Assembly: GCA_963929765.1 (NCBI GenBank)
Contig: CAWVKD010000028.1
Coordinates: 1-64,000, forward strand
Reading direction: 5' to 3'
Source: RGIG529 sp963929765
GTDB lineage: Bacteria; Bacillota; Clostridia; Oscillospirales; Oscillospiraceae
Length of the DNA: 64,000 nt
This document shows positions 61,993-64,000 of this stretch, piece after piece. The notes under the pieces are model-generated. The model saw only the letters and a program-made list of their open reading frames with translations. It searched no databases and was not told the origin of the DNA. Position 1 is the first letter of the stretch. Every line of letters starts with the position of its first letter. Made by a program: the position numbers and the translations under genes.

Positions 61993-62781
61993 CTAAATCT
62001 GGGCTTTTTCCTTTCGCTTGAGTTGCAGGCGATCTGCAATCATGGCAATGAATTCACTGTTGGTTGGCTTCCCTTTTGCATTGGATACTGTATAGCCAAA
62101 ATATTTTTGTAGTGTTTCTAGATCTCCTCGGTCCCAAGCCACTTCAATGGCATGCCGGATGGCACGTTCTACACGGGATGGTGTTGTACCGAACCGCTTT
62201 GCCACTTCCGGATACAGTACTTTTGTCACTGCATTGATCACGTCCATATCGTGGACTGCCAACACAATTGCCTCTCTTAAATACTGATAGCCCTTGATAT
62301 GCGCAGGCACGCCAATCTCATGGATAATAGCTGTTACTAACACCTCTAGGCTTTCTCCTCTGGATGGGCGAAGTAAAGAAATTTCTTCTGATGGTGCAAC
62401 AGAACCATTTCGCATTTGACGAATGCGTTCCATCACACTGTTGGGTCTACATGGTTTCATCATGAAATAACCTGCACCTAAAGCCGCTGCCTGTTGTACC
62501 ACATGTTCTTTCACAAAATTAGACAGGACAAGTACTTCCATTTTCGGCCAGCGGTTGGCAGGATCTATTTCTTTTAAAGCTTCCAAACCATCCATTTGCG
62601 CCAAAAGCACATCCATCACCAGAACATCCGGACGCAACTCACTGGCCATACGAACCAACTCTGCTCCATCACCTGTTTGACCCACAATTTCCAAATCTTC
62701 TTCACCTGACAAAGTATCTACCAACAAGGAACGAAATTCTTCGCCGGCGTCTGCAACTAAAATCCGAACGCGATTACCCAT
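61993..62781 (-). CDS. spo0A: Sporulation master regulator Spo0A
   Basis: 262 residues; ATG at 62781 behind GGGAGATGG. Receiver domain (1-125) with phospho-acceptor D57 (VLVMDVLLAQMDG) and K in MMKPC, then the Spo0A effector domain with IIHEIGVPAHIKGYQYLREAI and the DNA-recognition helix region FGTTPSRVERAIRHAIEVAWDRG. Two receiver features are unusual: the acidic pair after the first strand reads DAGEE (one Asp replaced by Ala) and the MP of the DxxMPxxDG loop is LA. Directly downstream of spoIVB, the conserved clostridial order, with two 0A boxes in between. Confidence 0.97.
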   Translation of the reverse strand: MGNRVRILVADAGEEFRSLLVDTLSGEEDLEIVGQTGDGAELVRMASELRPDVLVMDVLLAQMDGLEALKEIDPANRWPKMEVLVLSNFVKEHVVQQAAALGAGYFMMKPCRPNSVMERIRQMRNGSVAPSEEISLLRPSRGESLEVLVTAIIHEIGVPAHIKGYQYLREAIVLAVHDMDVINAVTKVLYPEVAKRFGTTPSRVERAIRHAIEVAWDRGDLETLQKYFGYTVSNAKGKPTNSEFIAMIADRLQLKRKEKAQI

Positions 62782-62946
62782 TGTTCCATCTCCCTCACTT
62801 TTTGACTCTGTTTCATGCTTCACAAAACACGTGCCTATAAATTACCATAAAATGACAGCATTTTCAAGAGATTTTTCTTATTTTATGAGAGAAAGATTTG
62901 ACTTTTTTTATTAAAATTTTGTGGTTTATTGAACTTTTTCCCTTTT

Positions 62947-62965
62947 TTCGACAAAGTTCGACATG
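62947..62965 (-). promoter_or_regulatory. Two tandem 0A boxes upstream of spo0A
   Basis: On the minus strand CATGTCGAA (62965-62957) and TTTGTCGAA (62955-62947), both carrying the TGTCGAA core of the Spo0A box and spaced exactly 10 bp apart. They start 5 nt past the spoIVB stop and lie about 165 nt before the spo0A start, consistent with autoregulation. A convincing -10/-35 in the AT-rich remainder was not found. Confidence 0.8.
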
Positions 62966-62970
62966 ATTCA

Positions 62971-64000
62971 TCAAGAAGCTATTTTTGTCTCATTCACTTC
63001 AGCGCTTTCCAGCATTTTCTCAATAAAGACTCCATATCCCTTTTGAGGGTCTTCTACCAGCACATGGGTTACCGCTCCAACAAGTTTTCCATCTTGCAAA
63101 ATAGGGCTTCCACTCATACCTTGTACAATTCCCCCAGTCGTCTCTAATAGTCTGGGATCTGTCACACGAATCATTAAGTTTCGTCCGCTGTCAGATAATC
63201 CTCGATATACCTTCGTAATTTCAATCTCATATTCACAAACCGTATCTCCAATAACATTGGATAATATGGTTGCTTTACCCACCTTGGCAGCTGTCCTGCC
63301 TATCGCTGGCAAAGGTTCATTGGCTCCAAAATAGCTGGCATCTCCTATCCGACCAAATACACCAGAATCGGTATTTGCATAAAGAGAGCCCAAATCTTTT
63401 GTCAAATCAAATTTGCCCTGCAATTCACCAGGCTCTCCCGATTGCCCTTTCACTACATTTGCAACTGTAGAACCCATAATAGAGCCAGATGCCAAAGGGA
63501 TTAACATCAATGTGTCAATGTCATTGATACCGTGTCCCAAAGCGCCAAATACGCCGCTCTCCGGATCATAAAATGTTATGGTTCCAATCCCCGCCATGCT
63601 ATCTCTCGTCCAAGCACCCAAACGATAGCAGCCATCCTCTACGCCAAGAGCTGCAGTTGCTTTCATTTCCATTTCTTGTCCATTTCGTAGGACATGCAGT
63701 GTTATCTCAGCACCATTTGCAGCCTGCAATGCATTTCTCAGCTCTTCTGATGATTGGATGACACTCTCATCTACTTTGGTAATAATATCTCCTTCTTTTA
63801 GCCCACACAATTTTGCCGGGCACGAGGTCCCGTTTTCCCCAACTACTTCAGAGAGCCCAATCACCATCACGCCATCTGCAAACAATTTAATTCCAACCGT
63901 TCGCCCAACAGGAATCAGTGTTTTCCCAAATCCTCCTGCCGTTTCCACAGCCTGTGCTGTGCACCCACGTATTGGCATAATACCCACCAAAATAACTGCC
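62971..64000 (-). CDS. spoIVB: SpoIVB signalling serine peptidase (cut by window end)
   Basis: About 343 residues visible; the frame is open through the right edge, so the N-terminus is missing. The TTG at 63990 is internal: codons beyond it continue a hydrophobic stretch, probably the membrane anchor. PDZ domain (about 40-110 of the visible part, with CGLKEGDIITKV), then the S55 peptidase domain with His in GALGHGINDID and nucleophile Ser in GMSGSPILQDG. In Bacillus SpoIVB is secreted from the forespore to relieve BofA inhibition; a bofA-like gene is at 35085. The gene lies directly upstream of spo0A. Confidence 0.95.
   Translation of the reverse strand, partial: AVILVGIMPIRGCTAQAVETAGGFGKTLIPVGRTVGIKLFADGVMVIGLSEVVGENGTSCPAKLCGLKEGDIITKVDESVIQSSEELRNALQAANGAEITLHVLRNGQEMEMKATAALGVEDGCYRLGAWTRDSMAGIGTITFYDPESGVFGALGHGINDIDTLMLIPLASGSIMGSTVANVVKGQSGEPGELQGKFDLTKDLGSLYANTDSGVFGRIGDASYFGANEPLPAIGRTAAKVGKATILSNVIGDTVCEYEIEITKVYRGLSDSGRNLMIRVTDPRLLETTGGIVQGMSGSPILQDGKLVGAVTHVLVEDPQKGYGVFIEKMLESAEVNETKIAS

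Overview
The window (about 46% GC by eye, not computed) comes from an endospore-forming member of the Clostridia, most likely Oscillospiraceae (Ruminococcaceae-like). The evidence is spo0A, spoIVB, a bofA-like gene, dpaAB (dipicolinate synthase), a SpoVB-type flippase, an SLH-anchored surface enzyme, T-box riboswitches, Spo0A boxes and a V/A-type ATPase. Most of it is chromosomal core. I found no rRNA, tRNA, CRISPR array, insertion sequence or prophage.

Layout, left half. The 3' end of argS is followed by a methionine-synthase-like protein that lacks its zinc cysteines, then an SLH-anchored phosphodiester glycosidase. Next is a complete phosphate module: pstS (circularly permuted), pstC, pstA, pstB, phoU, an OmpR-type regulator, its PAS histidine kinase and an HD-domain protein, nearly all translationally coupled. 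Then come a SpoVB-like flippase, a TrmN6-like methyltransferase, rsmI, and a minus-strand polysaccharide pyruvyl transferase/FrhB fusion. A divergent promoter pair leads into a SAM methyltransferase, ecfA1-ecfA2-ecfT (ECF transporter core, no S component), truA, a membrane-anchored DUF5711-like protein, a CvpA-like protein, pgsA and a ClpE-type ATPase. A MATE transporter, efp and a zinc-ribbon protein follow.

Middle. lrgAB lies on the minus strand beside a small AT-rich island (about 32.1-33.1 kb). The island holds one unknown membrane protein whose leader carries an intrinsic terminator, plus a 10-bp-phased ATATCG repeat cluster. Then come rplM-rpsI with an L13-type leader, a TtcA-like tRNA thiolase, bofA/DUF2508, and an ECF sigma factor with an anti-sigma factor split by a frameshift in a seven-G tract. 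dusB and a membrane-anchored alpha/beta hydrolase sit upstream in the same minus-strand cluster. On the plus strand are an LD-carboxypeptidase and a coupled NlpC/P60 hydrolase.

Right half. A nine-gene V/A-type ATPase operon (H-I-K-E-C-F-A-B-D) follows, with a rotor subunit carrying the Na+-binding residue pattern. Minus-strand metabolic genes come next: deoC, a metallo-beta-lactamase-fold protein, coaW, murC, and trpB2 under a T-box with a Trp (UGG) specifier. dpaAB are on the plus strand. A TrpXYZ-like ABC transporter has its own T-box, whose specifier does not read as Trp. spo0A and spoIVB (cut by the window end) close the window, with two 0A boxes upstream of spo0A. Nothing here is a wholly new multi-gene system. 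The most notable items are the permuted PstS, the zinc-less MetH-like protein, the phase-variable-looking anti-sigma factor, the attenuated AT-rich island gene and the mismatch between the second T-box and the Trp-type transporter name.
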